From positions 1 to 64,000 of the forward strand of contig JACVRA010000190.1 in the NCBI GenBank assembly GCA_019828545.1: DNA of 64,000 bases. The letters run 5' to 3'. Position numbers and translations under genes: made by a program. Below the pieces are notes generated by a model. It did no database searches. It worked only from the letters and a program-made list of their open reading frames with translations, and was not told the DNA's origin. Below are positions 46,224-58,768 of this stretch, in pieces (the stretch's first letter is position 1; each line of letters begins with the position of its first letter). The DNA is from Paracamarosporium sp. OC-R06-R3 (taxonomy: Eukaryota; Ascomycota; Dothideomycetes; Pleosporales; Didymosphaeriaceae).

Positions 46224-47041
46224 GGGACAATGGCCGCTTCAAGCTGGGCCGCGGCTGTCAGCTGCGAAACACTGGGTGTGGCGCGGCCGCCGTTCGCCAG
46301 ATTCGATATTGCGCAGCTGCTTGCTCGTCATGGGTGCCAAAGCCTACTGACTACCACTTCTGTCGGTTGCGGCACAGTGCCTGCAGACGTGAGCGGCGAG
46401 AGAAGGGCACTGCCGTCATTGAGATCTGCCAGCCATGTACGCATGCCCAGGGGAGTAGGGGAAATCGCCACGCCCTCGAAGAAGGCGAAGCAGTTCTTGG
46501 ACGGCACTGGTATGAGGACAAGCATGCGGCAATGTGCTTAGCTAAGGTCCAAAGGGATGATCCGGGCGCTCGGGCACCAGGCGAACGACATGCAGCGTCA
46601 CGGCGCACCATCTCCCAGGCTCGCCGGCGGGCCTTGACAGGCATCCTTTCGGGGTCGTCGAGGTTCCAATTGCCCACGAGTCCAATCACGACCAGGCGAG
46701 CCCGCTGCGCTCGCGTCCTTCGTCTCTCGTAGACGCGAAGGCCGCATGCCCCCGGTGAGACATCCTCTTTGGGTGTCCACGTTGTGCAACGGAGCACTGT
46801 TATTGGCGAGATGCGTTTGTCCTACGCCAAGCGCCAAGTATTCCGCCCAGAACAAAATACGGCTTGTCCTGGAGCTTCGCTACGCTCGCTGCAATGGATC
46901 CAGAATACGCCTCTGGTGGGTGTGAAAAGCTCTTGCCCGCTATGGGGGACCTGGTTTGCCTGCGTGTCGCACATGTCGGTTGCGGGGATCCTGATTGGCT
47001 ACCGGCTTCCAGCGTGAGTGGTGCACCACCGACGCCTCAAG

Positions 47042-47047
47042 TATAAA
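47042..47047 (+). promoter_or_regulatory. TATA box upstream of PHO89
   Basis: TATAAA about 150 bp before the ATG, followed by a C/T-rich stretch (47067-47165), as in highly inducible fungal promoters. Confidence 0.45.
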
Positions 47048-47197
47048 CACCTGCGCTGAGCCCTGCTCGTCTTGCTCCTGCAGCCTGCGCAATCATTTAA
47101 TAGCACGCCTGTGCCCTCTGGCCCCTCGTTTCTTCCATCGTCGACAACAGTCGCTCGTCTCTCTCTAACCGACAACGCCAGAGAGCCAACCGTCAAC

Positions 47198-49063
47198 ATG
47201 GCCGTGCTCAGCGAATACAACTATATCATGGCCATAGGCACCTTCTTTGCCTTGCTCGATGCCTACAACAACGGTGCCAACGATGTCGCCAACGCCTGGG
47301 CCACCAGCGTCTCCTCGCGCTCCATCTCCTACCGCCAGGCCATGGTTTTCGGTACCATCTTCGAGATGGTCGGAGCCATCACCGTCGGAGCCCGTACTGC
47401 TGAGACCATCAAGAACGGTATCATTCCTGGCACTGCCTTCAAGGGCGATGCTGCTGTTCAGATGCTTGCATTCACCTGTGCCCTCGCTGGTGCCTCGACC
47501 TGGGTCATGTGGTGCACCAGACACTCTGCTCACGTTTCTTCGACTTACTCTCTGATCTCGTCCATTGCTGGTGTCGGTGTCGCTACTGTTGGAGCTTCCA
47601 ACGTGCAGTGGGGATGGAACAATGGTAAAGGTCTCGGTGCGATTTTTGCTGGTCTAGGAATGGCTCCCGCTATCGCCGCTGGTTTCGGTGCCAGTATCTT
47701 CATGCTCATCAAGGTCGTCGTTCACATGCGCCGGGATCCCGTCAAGTGGGGTGTCTATACTGCTCCCTTCTTCTTCCTCGTTGCTGGTACTATTTGCACG
47801 CTCTCCGTCGTCTACAAGGGATCTCCTAAGCTTGGTCTCAACAAGAAGCCAGCTTGGTATGTCGCCGCCGTTACTATGGGTACCGGCGCCGGTGTTGCCC
47901 TTCTCTCGGCCATCTTCTTCGTTCCTTACGTCTACACAAAGGTTATTAAGAAGGACCCCAACATCAGGTGGTACCATGCTATCATGGGCCCTCTCCTGTT
48001 CAACCGACCAGCTGTCCCCGAAGGCACCCAGGCTATTGTTCCGAACTACGCTGTCGTTCAGGAGGATGACCTACCCCCGAACAGCACCCGTGCTTCTTCT
48101 CTTAGCGGTTCCGAGGACCTGAAGAAGGGTGCAGCAGACGACACTATTACGCCTGCTAACCAAGAGAAAGCTGCCGCCCGTGCTGAGTCCAAGCAACTCA
48201 CGTACCAGGAATTGGTCGCGGAGGGCGAGGCCAGGTTCCATGCGAAGCTCAGGCAGAAGCGCGGACCGATCGGTTGGGCCATGCGTACTCTTCACAACAA
48301 CCCCATGGGCGCTGGAGAGATCTACGAGCGCAAGAACATGAAGACCTTCCTCATCCGTCTTCCTGCCATGATCACCGCCGGTCTGCTTTACGGTCTCCAC
48401 TATGACATCCACGCCGCTCAGTCTGGCATTCACGGTACCCCCGAAGGTGCTCGCATGGAGCGTGTCTACGCCCACGCTGAGAAGTATCCCAACGAGGTCG
48501 AGCACGTCTACTCGTTTGTCCAAATTATCACGGCATGCACTGCGTCATTTGCTCACGGCGCCAACGATATCGGTAACTCTGTCGGCCCCTGGGCTGTCAT
48601 CTACCACTCGTGGATGTACGGCGAGGCCTCTACCAAGAACGCCCCTGTTCCCATTTGGCAGCTCGCGGTCCTCTCCGCTACTATCTCTGCTGGTCTCATC
48701 ACCTACGGCTACAACATCATGAAGGTCATGGGCAACAAGATTACCTACCACTCTCCTTCTCGAGGTAAGCTCGCTCTACTAGCATTCGTGACAATTCACT
48801 AATTTTGCATAGGTTCCTCTATGGAGATGGGCGCCGCCATCACCGTTCTCGTCTTCTCGCAATATTCTCTCCCCGTCTCTACTTCCATGTGCATCACTGG
48901 TGCTACCGTCGGTGTTGGTCTCTGCAACGGCACTCTCAAGGCTGTGAACTTCCAGCGTGTAGGCTTGCTCCTGTTCTCTTGGATCATGACTATCCCCGTT
49001 GCTGGTACCATCGGTGGTGTGCTCATGGGCATTGTGCTTAACGCTCCTCACTTCAAGTCATAG
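47198..49063 (+). CDS. PHO89: Sodium/phosphate symporter, Pho89/PHO-4 family
   Basis: Plasma-membrane Na+/inorganic-phosphate symporter of the PiT family (Pho89 in yeast, PHO-4 in Neurospora), 605 aa. Exons are 47198-48764 and 48813-49063 (48-nt intron). Two inverted PD001131-type signatures are present: DAYNNGANDVANAWATSVSS near residue 22 and CTASFAHGANDIGNSVGPWA in the second half. A large hydrophilic loop of about 130 residues (KEPNIR to KNMKTF region) separates the halves. Ten to twelve membrane segments are predicted. The final exon encodes SSMEMGAAITVLVFSQYSLPVSTSMCITGA, characteristic of the last signature. The start is ATG 47198 (TCAACATGG). Likely induced by low phosphate or alkaline pH, judged from family knowledge. 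Confidence 0.95.
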
Positions 49064-52000
49064 ACGGTTCATGGATTACGCGATGTGGTGAGATGATGAT
49101 GATGATGATGAGAGAAAAGTTGAGATACCCAATGTTGTTGATGTTTGTTGTGGGCTTCGAGCATGATACGGTTTCCTGTTGTACGAGCAGCATAGACTTT
49201 GTTTAGTTTGGTCTTCCCATTGTCCATCTTTTTCATCCGTTGCATCCACGGCAAAGCGTGTACTTGGCAGGCATACCATCTTTAGCATAATAATTATTCG
49301 ATCACTCAAACCTTCAAGATGCTCGGTCTTTGCTACTGGCAACCTAAGACTAATCAAGAACGCACAAGCTCGCTCGGTTCTGGGCAGCAGCAACATCGTG
49401 TTGGGCACATGTTGCTTCGCATTGCTTCGCACGTAACGTGCATAGAAAGCGCATTTGAGCCCATCCCCAAGTAGACAAGTCTACGCAGAGTCTACGTCCG
49501 TATCAAAGTTTCACCACTCACTGACATTGATTACCACCTACGTAAAGGAATCGTTCGACACGGCAACGCATTTCCGAGCAAAAGCTCGATCGGCAACAGA
49601 GCGGAACATGGCGCCCCTCCAACCACCCACCAGCGCACACTCGGTTCGGCCTCAAAGATAGAACACGCTCAACAAATCGCTCACGCGACACACGCATGGC
49701 GACTACTGCATCGAGAATGCATCGAGTGGGACCCCGGACCCAAAGTCACTGTATCCCACCACGCCGGCGGCGCCCCGAGTATCCACCAATACAGCACAGT
49801 ACCCACCACGGCGACGCGCATCAAGGCGTAGGTGCAGGTCCACCTTCCTTCCCCATGCCGAAAGTGAAGACCCCACGCGGCCTCCGCCCATGTGCCGTGC
49901 CGCCAAGAAAGCTTAAAAGGCTTGGTTCCGCGCCGGGGTTTGGGCGAAACGGACGGCGGAATGGTGCACGTGGGCGAGGCATTGGTCGGCGGAGATACCG
50001 CGTGCCAAGACGATTATGCTGTGGGATGGTTGTGGGCGGATGAGAGTCTGCGATGCAATGCCATGCCATGCGATGCGATACGTGCACGGGTTGGATGAGA
50101 GGGGTAGGTGACCGAGGATGTATGGAGATCATGCCATGGTTGGTTGGTGGAGACTGTGTGTGTGGTGAGCAGCATGTTCAAGTGGAGGTTATCGATCGTG
50201 GAAGCCTTCTCGAATGTTGCTATGCTAAGCGAGGCGTTGATGCACCACTGTGCTAGACTAGCGTTCGGATGTCCCATATCTTTCATCTCGTATGAGGTTC
50301 TTGCACAGACTATTGATTCGGAGACGTGCTTGAAGGAGCTCGTTTTTGTTGACTATTCGGTCACAGCGCTGCGGCCACTCAGGCTGCATAGTCAATCAAA
50401 ACCGGCTCCTTCGTATTGTGTGGCTGGGACGTCACCGGTGCATCTTTGATCGTGGCTGTTCGCCTTTTGGTCTCATCGTTATGTCACTGATGCCTGGCTG
50501 TGTGGTGCACGACAGTGCTGCGGCGAGGCCGCGTGCCACACAGCCCGACCAACGACGAACAGCAGACGGATGGCTGTGAACATGCCTGCACCTTCAAGTC
50601 GAAGCGCCGGTATTCGTTGTTGGTGTGAGGGTGTATGTCGTGCAATATCGGCAGGTCGTACTGTCGCTTGAGCTTGCCCATGCATGGCTGTACAACATGC
50701 ACAGCCTCGTGTCCGTGTGTCGAGGGTGTCGTGTCAGTAACTGCGTCGAAGGAGATTGGTCCTCAGTGATTTGATCTGCTATCAAGCGCCGACTGCCTCT
50801 TTGAAGATATCGTATTTCAGATAGTATTGATTGAGGTGCCGTGTTCATGTCCGCAAGGATATCAACATGAGTTTCCTAGCAAGCCAATCGGCAATTCCAA
50901 CATATTCTCTATCCACATGTTATGTCACGTTCACTGTCATCAATATTGAAGGGAAAATGTAGTGGATGGGATCAATCATATCCTGGCCTAACGTTGAACT
51001 GCCTTCTTTGGAACATTCAGCATCAGGCACACGCCTACTCATCTTTAACTCATTCCATCTTGTGGTTTTAGTAACTAGGCCTCAAGATAAAGTATTTGTG
51101 GACTCATTTGCAATATGTCTATAGGATAGGCTTGAATAAAAAACATTGAAGTTTTGCGGTTAACCGCGGACCATCGCTCACTGCTCACCATATTACTCAA
51201 ATACAACACATGCTACTAAGCCTAGTGACCTGACAGTGGTCTCCTATTCAACAATCAGTCCGCAAGGACGTTCTTTCCGCCGCGCGTCACATGGCCAGAT
51301 GAGGGGTCTTGATGCGTAAAGTCCTGCGTAGTATAGCCTATAATTACCCATGGTATGAATTGTAAGACCCTTTTAGTAAAGCAGTAGTCCACAATATAGT
51401 CCTCACCACTGCGCTCAAGTCGTTGTTGGGCCAGGTTTGGACCCAGTAGGTTGGCTTTAGGCTCCAAAGTGGAGCTAAGCACTGAACGCTTTGTAGTTAC
51501 TAATCTGTAGTTTTGTATGGCTCTGCTCGTCTCACCACTGCACTGCTACTCAAATATCATCACAGGAGCAAGAATAACATGGAGCCATAGTGCGAGCTTC
51601 ATGAATTCTAGATATCGGCCTGGTAACTCGTTTGAACATGCTATGTTACAAGTGTGGGTGAGGCTCTTGAGAAACCTTTGCCGCGTAGCTTCCCAACTGT
51701 GGACATGAACGTAATATTCGCCTCCGTGGTGGATTAGATAGTGATAAAGCATGAACAGAAGTGAAGAGACTTACGTGCGTAAATTATCCTAACTCACACG
51801 CTTATCAAAATGGTTACAGTATTTTCAGAGCGTCAATTGAATGCCTAATCAAACGTTATGTGAACATCTACGAGACAATTAAAGTAAAGTCGTCAAACAC
51901 ATACATTGACTTGCAATCTCTTGAGGCTTCCGACACCGATTGGGACAAATGATAATTAAATTAAATTCTGGAAAACCTAACGTTATCACATCGCATATCG

Positions 52001-52428
52001 AAGTTACAACTGACCCCTACAGCAAGCCACATTTATGGGAAGGCCCTCTAGAAAAGGGAGCTTCTTCTGCTGGTCTGCCCAATATGGAAGAGAGCAAAAA
52101 ACCCTTCAAAGCACTATGTTTATTTCTTGAGCATGGGTGCATTGGAAGGGAACTGCGTTAGTTTTATGAAAGAATCCGTAGTACACCTTCATTCAACCAT
52201 TCGTTCTATAAACGCCGTAACATGCATTCATTTAAGCTAATTTACAATCCTAAAAGTCGTGTGTTGTATTGCGGAGTCTTTCGGACTACTACATTGTAAT
52301 TACCTTGAGAAGGTATGTCAGTGAATGAAGTGGCGTGAAAGAATGGCTCGTAGGACTCACATGTATGAATTCCGTCCCAATAGTTTGATAGACAAGGAGA
52401 CGGAAAACACACTCGATCTTGGGCAAAT
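49064..52428. other. Gene-poor 3.4 kb region
   Basis: No gene supported. The left part (49.1-50.8 kb) has mixed composition with overlapping short frames on both strands. Around 50050-50090 there is a run of ATGCC/ATGCG-like units. The right part (50.85-52.4 kb) is distinctly AT-rich with stops in all frames. I found no terminal repeats or transposase motifs; a heavily mutated old element cannot be excluded. Confidence 0.5.
49092..49110. repeat. (GAT)n microsatellite
   Basis: About six GAT/ATG triplets in tandem, 30 bp past the PHO89 stop. Confidence 0.8.
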
Positions 52429-55400
52429 TTATCTCGACCAAGGACTCCACATCGACCAAAGACTGACCGTCTTTTCCTTGCCGCCAAAAGATATCTCGCT
52501 AACACTATCACCTACTTCGCTCGCAAGCTCTGTGATATCAACCTTAGTCTGCAATGCTCGCAGTTGCGTATTGCGGAATCTTCTACGATATCTTCCCTCG
52601 CGGGCCAAAAATGACCGCGCGACAATATGGTCAATGTCTTCCTATGAGATTTGTCAGCTTTCGCACCCATCGGAGCATTGTTGCATGATAGGGTGTTAGT
52701 ACCGATGTAAGGGTAGGGTCGAGAAAGATCTTTCCCTCAATTTCCTTGTATATGTGGCCCAAGAATTCGAGCTCCTCGATCTCCACAAGATCTTTGCTGA
52801 TGATGAGAGATTCCTTTTCGGTGTCGGGTCTCGCGTGAGAAATGCGATATGCGCCGACTTGAGGTTTATACATGTCTGGGCGGAACTCAGCTTAAAAATC
52901 GCTTCGGAATGCCTAGATAACGTACCGCTGAAGAACTGGGCATGCACAGGCTGCGCACCAAAGAACCATGTTTGCCCTGACACTATCGACATCAAATTAG
53001 ACCTGGTATCAAATATGACAACCGCTAGAATGAGACGTACCTGTAGTCCTCACATACGTAGGTCTCCATCCGGAGCTGCGAAGTGATTTGTAAAGGTCTG
53101 CTTCAGCTGTCGATGCGGGAGGCTGCCAGAACAGCGTTCCGCGTAAGACGTTTCCGCCAGTCCCTATCTTTTCGAATCGTCCGGCTCCATCCTGGGCTGA
53201 AGGCTCTCTTTCTTCAAAGTAGGGCGTGAACCCACTCATGGACAAGTAGTTGCCAAGTTGGTTGTGCCCTAAATCACTCCAACCTGCACGCGGTGGAAAT
53301 ACGATGACGTTTGAAGATTCTCCGCTGGAGGGTGCGGTTTCAGATGGCGCTGTAAATCTTCTGATGCGAGGCTGCGGTATTGAATGCATATACGGGTCTC
53401 TGTCACCCCATTTGTTCTCGAAAAGTTCGCTTTCGGCACTGGCCTCTTCAGTCTCGGTTTCATCTTCATGATATGAACCCAAAGACGAGTTCTGTGCCGG
53501 TCTCTCTAAGTAGTCAAAGACGTTTAGGTGCTCTTGAGATGCCTTTGTGGTGCCGGATATTGTAGAAGGCTCCTTAGGTTTGCGAGCAGCAAATTCATCA
53601 TTATACTTCTTGACGTAGACTTCGGCACGCATGTTCGCTTCTTGGGTTTTCTTTTGTTCGGTCTTGATAAGATCCTCGTAATACTGGCGGCTCTCCTCCA
53701 AAGCTTCTTCCAACGCTTCCTGTTGTTGCTCTTCGCACTCTTCGATCTTGCGGCTGAGCTCTTGGTTGGCATACTTCTCTATCCGCTCTCTTTCCACGGT
53801 CTAATTGTGTATGGAACCCAATGGTCAGTCTTTATCTCGTATGTCTTAAAAAAGGGAGGGAAGAGAATGTGAGTCGCCACGAGAGACCTCAGTAGCGCCG
53901 CAACTTAGTCGGGATATTATGAGTTTCCTCAAAGCACCAGGATTGGTAAATCCTAACTGTAGGAAGACGTTGAACTCACCCACTCCTGGTTTTTGTCATG
54001 ATTGAACCTCTCTATGATCCCATATAGCCGATCTATTTCTTCTTTATAATACGAGGGCGGCGTGTTCGTAGTTTCGGTCTGTTCATTTAGCATCGCTCGC
54101 AGATACATTGTATTTTCGAGCATTCGTTTTTCGTCCTTCCATTTTTCTGCTTCTTGTCGGGCACTCTCTTGCAGCTCCATTATGGTCTTCTTAAGCTCCT
54201 CTTCTCTTTCTTTGTGTGCCGTAAATACTTTTTCATCCTGTTGCGCTTTTACCAAGCCATCTTCTTTTCTTGCTTCCTCGGTAGCCCGACGTACTTTTTC
54301 GCCTTCTATGTAATCGCTCAACTGCTTTCGTAATTCAACTATATCAATATTCTTTCTGTCATCTGAAGGTCCACTCTGCTCATAAAAACTGATTGGATAG
54401 TGGCTGCCATATGGGACCATCTGAGGACCAATCAATTGGGATGCAGTGGGATACGAAAAGTGAGGTAGAAGACCAGCTGGTAGGAGAGTACTGGTGCTAT
54501 GCGAGTTCATGACTGCCCCAGTCTGCTGAGTCTTATGATCGGGTACAATAGTGGTGGACAGATGTCGTGCACTTGGGAGGTTACGACGTGTAGAGACGCG
54601 TGAAATCGCTTCATCACCCCCTACCCCATTGTGAGACCCAACATCCTTTCTGTGGCTACTAGACTCGCGTGTTGAAGCACGCTGGTCCCGAGACCTGCGA
54701 TCTGAAGTACGCTCAGGATCCAAGAACTCTACTCTGGAGGAGTTGTGATGACCTGTGTGTCTCTTGGCGCTTTGTGAACGGCGACTACTGCCCTCGCCAG
54801 TTGACTGCTTTGTTATAGTCGACTTCTTCGGTGCCGGTTGCTGTTCCGTAGCTGTTTTTCCAACGATTATCCTAACTTGTTGACCTCCTACCGTCTGGGT
54901 TTCATCCATTCCTTGCCGAATGATGATGGGCTTGTTCGTAGAAGACTCTGATGTTCTCGGTAAAATAATATCAGGAGATGGAGCTCGACTTGCAACAGTA
55001 ACAGGGGCTTTCCCTTTGGATGCTGTTGAATTCAAGTCCAGGACAGAGATCTCTTCGACTGAAATACCGGTGTCTTTTGGATCCTGGCCGGTTTCAGGGT
55101 CTGAGTCAAGCCACGGGTTGTCTCCAAATTGACCTAATATACTGCTGGTTGTATCAGGACTCCGAATCGAACTGTCGTTAAGCTTGAGAGTGGATTCAAC
55201 GGCTTCGCGTTTTTCAGTAGCCCCTGTCGATGGCATGCGAGACTCGCCGAAAACGAAGGCTTTAGAATTATCCTCTGCGGATGATTGTGCTTCAGTTGCA
55301 CCTTTGACCTTTTTCCCTTTTTTTTTCTTAGATTTACTTGAGCTGCCAAAGTTAAAACCCCAGTCATCACCCCAGCCGTCATCGTCGGCGACTTTGCCAG

Positions 55401-56670
55401 CCTCTCGGTTTTCTTGAGTGCTCCCCACAAGAGCGGTGGATTGACTTGAGGAAGTCTTCAGCAAGCCAGGAGGCGTTGGCACTCTTGGAGGGGGCTCGTT
55501 GTCCACCTTTTTGGCATCTGAACTCTGCGATAGGTTGACTGTGGAGCCATTCAGGTCTTTGTCGTTTTCCGTCGTTTTGCTACGGTGTCGGGTTGGCGGA
55601 GAGCTCCCGTCATCAGAAGAGGATTTCTCATTCTTCAAGTACCATTTGATGACGCGACGGGCGGTGCTTTGAAGATGCGATCGTCCTCGGTCACTCGATT
55701 CGGCAATCTGTCGGATGTCATGGAAGCTCAGGCCCGTCCATCGCTCGAGAAGTTCATTGACCACCCTACTTCTTACGTTACTCAGGTCAAGCTCCCTCTC
55801 CAGATCAGGAGGGATCGATCCTGTATCATCTTCTTGTTCGCTATCAGACGCTGCTCCGTTTCCGTCAGCTGTGGCTATTGTTCTAACGCGTCCACCTCTA
55901 GCTGTGAGACGGTGTTCATCAGGCTGGGCACTTAGGACTTTGTGAAAGATGAGATCGTATATCCACCCTGCAGTAGATCCGGGAGACTCAGTCCAGTAAT
56001 GGAGTTGGAATACTTCGCGAGGGAAACCCTTCTGTATGCGGCGTTCCGAATTCATAAGTGCCTTGATGACCTGCCTGTTCGTCTCGACCCAGCTCTCGGC
56101 ACACTCGCACTCCATTGCCATTAACATGGCCACTTCTTCGTTCCTTTTCTTCTTCTTCTTAGACCTGTTGAGGTTAGTCTGTAACAAAATGCATCATTGC
56201 TTAAGAACATACGTCTTGTTGCTGGATTGACGAACGTCTGCAATCTTGAGTATGGACAATAGCAAGCGCAGGGGCTCCTTGATTGAATGACATTTGGTTA
56301 TTAGATAGGCGCTTTCGTTCTGGAAGAGTCCTTTGAGCCATCGAGGAACTCGTTTGGGGACGAAGTCGTTCAGCGCATCTTCAAACTCTCTGACAAGCAT
56401 GTCGAGCCGCCCAAGAATAATGCCGGCATCGCCTTTCTTCCCGCGCACTTTGTCTTTCTCGAGCAGAATACACGATTCTGTACATAGCTGAGCGATGTCG
56501 GCGAATTCTCGCGCAATGTTGCAGATTGCTTGCGGGATGGAAGAATCAGAGTCGGTATCTACGACGAGGCCAGAGGCAATGTCGAAAAGTGTATGCGACA
56601 ACTGGCTGGTTCGTTTCGCAATATCGGCAACGCCGTCAACGGCGGCCTCTGCATTGAGGCGCGTTTTCAT
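52429..56670 (-). CDS. Large multidomain protein: helical N-domain, coiled coil, ubiquitin-like-type C-terminus
   Basis: 1284 aa in six exons: 56213-56670, 53980-56164, 53041-53800, 52926-52976, 52703-52890 and 52429-52641. Function unknown. Residues 1-150 are all-helical (DGVADIAKRTSQLSHTLFDI, then LVREFEDALNDFVPKRVPRW) and resemble the fungal N-terminal domain found on STAND/NLR proteins. A Lys-rich patch follows (SKKKKKRNEE). Then comes a globular part (SERRIQKGFPREVFQLHYW), a disordered Ser/Thr-rich middle of about 450 residues, and a coiled coil (EEARKEDGLVKAQQDEK through IEECEEQQQEALEEAL). The C-terminal region has WFFGAQPVHAQFFS and EELEFLGHIYKEIEGKIFLD, like C-terminal blocks of fungal proteins labelled ubiquitin-like. 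Intron 4 is only 35 nt (52891-52925), the least certain join. It neighbours the SesB/NLR pair. Confidence 0.7.
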
Positions 56671-57437
56671 GCGTGCTTCGCGATCAAAGCAATCAAGAGC
56701 ATCTCATCGTGAGAAAAGTGTGCTAGCCGTTCAGTTTCCAGGCAGGCACCGTCAAACTCATGTTCTGTTCTGATGGATGAATTTCTCAGCCTTGTGGGTG
56801 GCGGAGCAGACGAGGCTCTGCCTCGTGTCTTGTCTCACAGATTACATCCCGTCAGACGCCACCCTACATGGTACAGGTGCGCTCATCCCTGCACGGGATT
56901 CTTGGAAGGATGACAATCCCCGCACCACAGTCGAATCAGAACCTCGCGCCTATCGTGAACATGTTCAATGTCCGTGTCTGCCCCGCTTCAGCTGAAACAG
57001 TTCCTCATCTTCGAACGGTTGCCCTGTGCTGCTTAAGGTATGGCGATTGACATACGTGTCGGCTTGAACTGCTTATTTTGATTTATAGACAGAATATTGA
57101 TGTGAGATTGTAACCTGAAAGCCGATTTTACTGAGCACTGTTAATATATGTGTAAAATCACAGCGACACAACTTTTGAGGTAGAAGTTTTCGGCCTTTAA
57201 TCCGCTTTCTCTGGAATCTTGGAGGGTACCTGAATCTCTGTTCAAGTACTGTAGCGTGTAAGCTTGCTACAGTGCAATGAGTTCAGTCGAATCTATCACT
57301 GCAAAGATGTCGAAAGTAGGCTAAAGAATGCACTTGCTCGGGTTCGAATATCAGCTCCTCAGCATCCGGTTGCTGCCTGCTTTTCTGTCCAAGCCCTAAT
57401 GGCAGCTTCAGACGCTGATGTCCCTTGACCAATTGAA
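56671..57437. other. Intergenic, no gene seen
   Basis: 767 bp between the start of the multidomain gene and the stop of the SesB-like gene (same strand). AT-rich toward 57.2 kb; nothing recognised. If the last SesB intron is longer than modelled, a further small exon could lie near 57.3-57.4 kb. Confidence 0.5.
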
Positions 57438-58768
57438 TTAAACTGGTAGTAGTTGTTTAGCGCTGTACTCTGAGTAATTCACCAAGCCACTCACTGTATG
57501 TGAAACGCTCAAATTGTTCGCGTTCTTCACGGTCGCTACGACATGACCAGTAACAATTCCATAGTTGAGGACATTGTCGCCTTGCTTCACGTTTCCGAGG
57601 CTTATCGATATATTCCCATGCTAAACAAATGTCATTTTAGTAAGGAAGGTCATGCATGACGTGGAAATGAAGTTCTGCGAGCTCTTACCTCCTTGCTAAC
57701 AGTCTTCTGGCCCCAATTTTCAATCATCAATTTCATTGTGTCAGTCGCATCGATATAGCCGGTAGTTTGCGCGTCCGTGAACCTACACACTAATTTAAAA
57801 CGCGTAGAGTAAGCTAAAGCACATCCATCTTGTGTTCAAGATTTACGTACTAGCGCGATGATCTGCATTGATAGGCATAGGCTGGTATCCGGCAATTGAT
57901 GCGGACTGTTTGGTTACAATGAGACCCAAATCTTTTTTCTTCTTCCACATAGTTGATTTAGTTTCGAAGAAACACGCAACTTGGATTGGGCTGAGTTCTT
58001 TCGATTCATAACGTTGTTGCAGTAGCAAATGAAAGTCGGAGCTAATCTGTTGCAGTTTGGTGCTTTTTGTATCAAGATCTTTGATGATCTGGTCGTTACT
58101 GTCACCTAGCATGCTTAGCACTTTCTCCGCAAGACCGGCCCATGAAGCTTTGTCGGAACCCTTGAAGGGTGTACCCAAGAAAATGGTCCCACACGTATTG
58201 GCTATGACTTCTTGACGTTGTTCGTTCGAGCCACTTTGGCTTGAGAGACCGTTCGCAACAACAAGACCGCCAAGCGAATGGGCCACAAATACAATAGGAC
58301 GATTCGTCTGTATTGCAGATATGTCAGTACGAAACCATGGCGATAACGAAAAAAAAAACATACAGTAGCTGTCTCTCGCCTACGGTTTCCCAACTTAACT
58401 AACAACGCAGTCGAGTTGTCGTCGATATTGGTGTGTGCGACTGCGTCCGCCTTTATCACAGGGTAGAATGTAGCAAATTCCGTTGGGTAGCCGAAGCTAA
58501 ATATCCGACTTTCTGGAATAGTCGACGGTAGAAGCTCCTTTGGCCAGTATACTCGATCTCCATCAGCGTCACAGGCTTCCCATGTTGTTTGAGGATGGCC
58601 CCGCAATCCATGAACAAAGACAATACTGTAGGGTTAGTTTTCGTACCCCGCGCATAGGGTTGACATGTCTCACTCGACCTTTGCCTTCTCGCCAGCATCC
58701 CACAATTGATTCAAGCCATCAGGTATAATCTTGTCAAACTGATCGCTTGTAGCTTCGAAGCGCATCAT
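57438..58768 (-). CDS. SesB-type alpha/beta hydrolase with C-terminal amyloid-like motif
   Basis: Predicted serine lipase/esterase of the SesB kind, 365 aa. Exons are 58674-58768, 58364-58625, 57851-58307, 57689-57789 and 57438-57620. The fold starts VDIVFVHGLRGHPQTTW (oxyanion region, His37). The nucleophile is Ser130 in VFVAHSLGGLVV, and His269 in MPINADHR is the likely catalytic His. After the hydrolase domain the last about 60 residues are Gly/Asn/Val-rich: LGNV (313-316), GDNV (319-322), NYG (324-326), GHVV (330-333). The same pieces occur in order at the N-terminus of the divergent NLR gene. In known fungal systems such paired motifs form a shared amyloid that carries the NLR signal to the effector. 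The C-terminus after residue 349 is uncertain because a GTGAGT donor occurs there (SHT, then GTGAGT). Confidence 0.8.

Larger units (their letters stand above)
45536..47197. other. Long PHO89 upstream region, no gene supported
   Basis: 1.66 kb, GC-rich between about 45.9 and 46.9 kb. Open frames of up to about 175 codons exist on both strands but overlap each other and lack any family character. It holds a CACGTGGG at 46216 and a TATAAA at 47042-47047, about 150 bp before the PHO89 ATG. It probably functions as an extended promoter; a non-coding transcript is possible but not shown. Confidence 0.5.

Noticed and set aside
46014..46797. Overlapping open frames of 148-175 codons on both strands upstream of PHO89
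   Set aside because: Mutually overlapping, GC-driven, no recognisable motif, no splice partners.
49696..50132. Overlapping plus and minus frames of 103-115 codons
   Set aside because: Arg/Pro-rich in both strands because of GC-rich repeats; nothing recognisable.
50850..52428. RIP-mutated transposon
   Set aside because: AT-rich, but no terminal repeats, transposase or reverse-transcriptase fragments could be seen; composition alone is not enough.
57340..57360. GGGTTCGAATATC resembling a T-loop
   Set aside because: No matching stem or rest of a tRNA within 80 bases.
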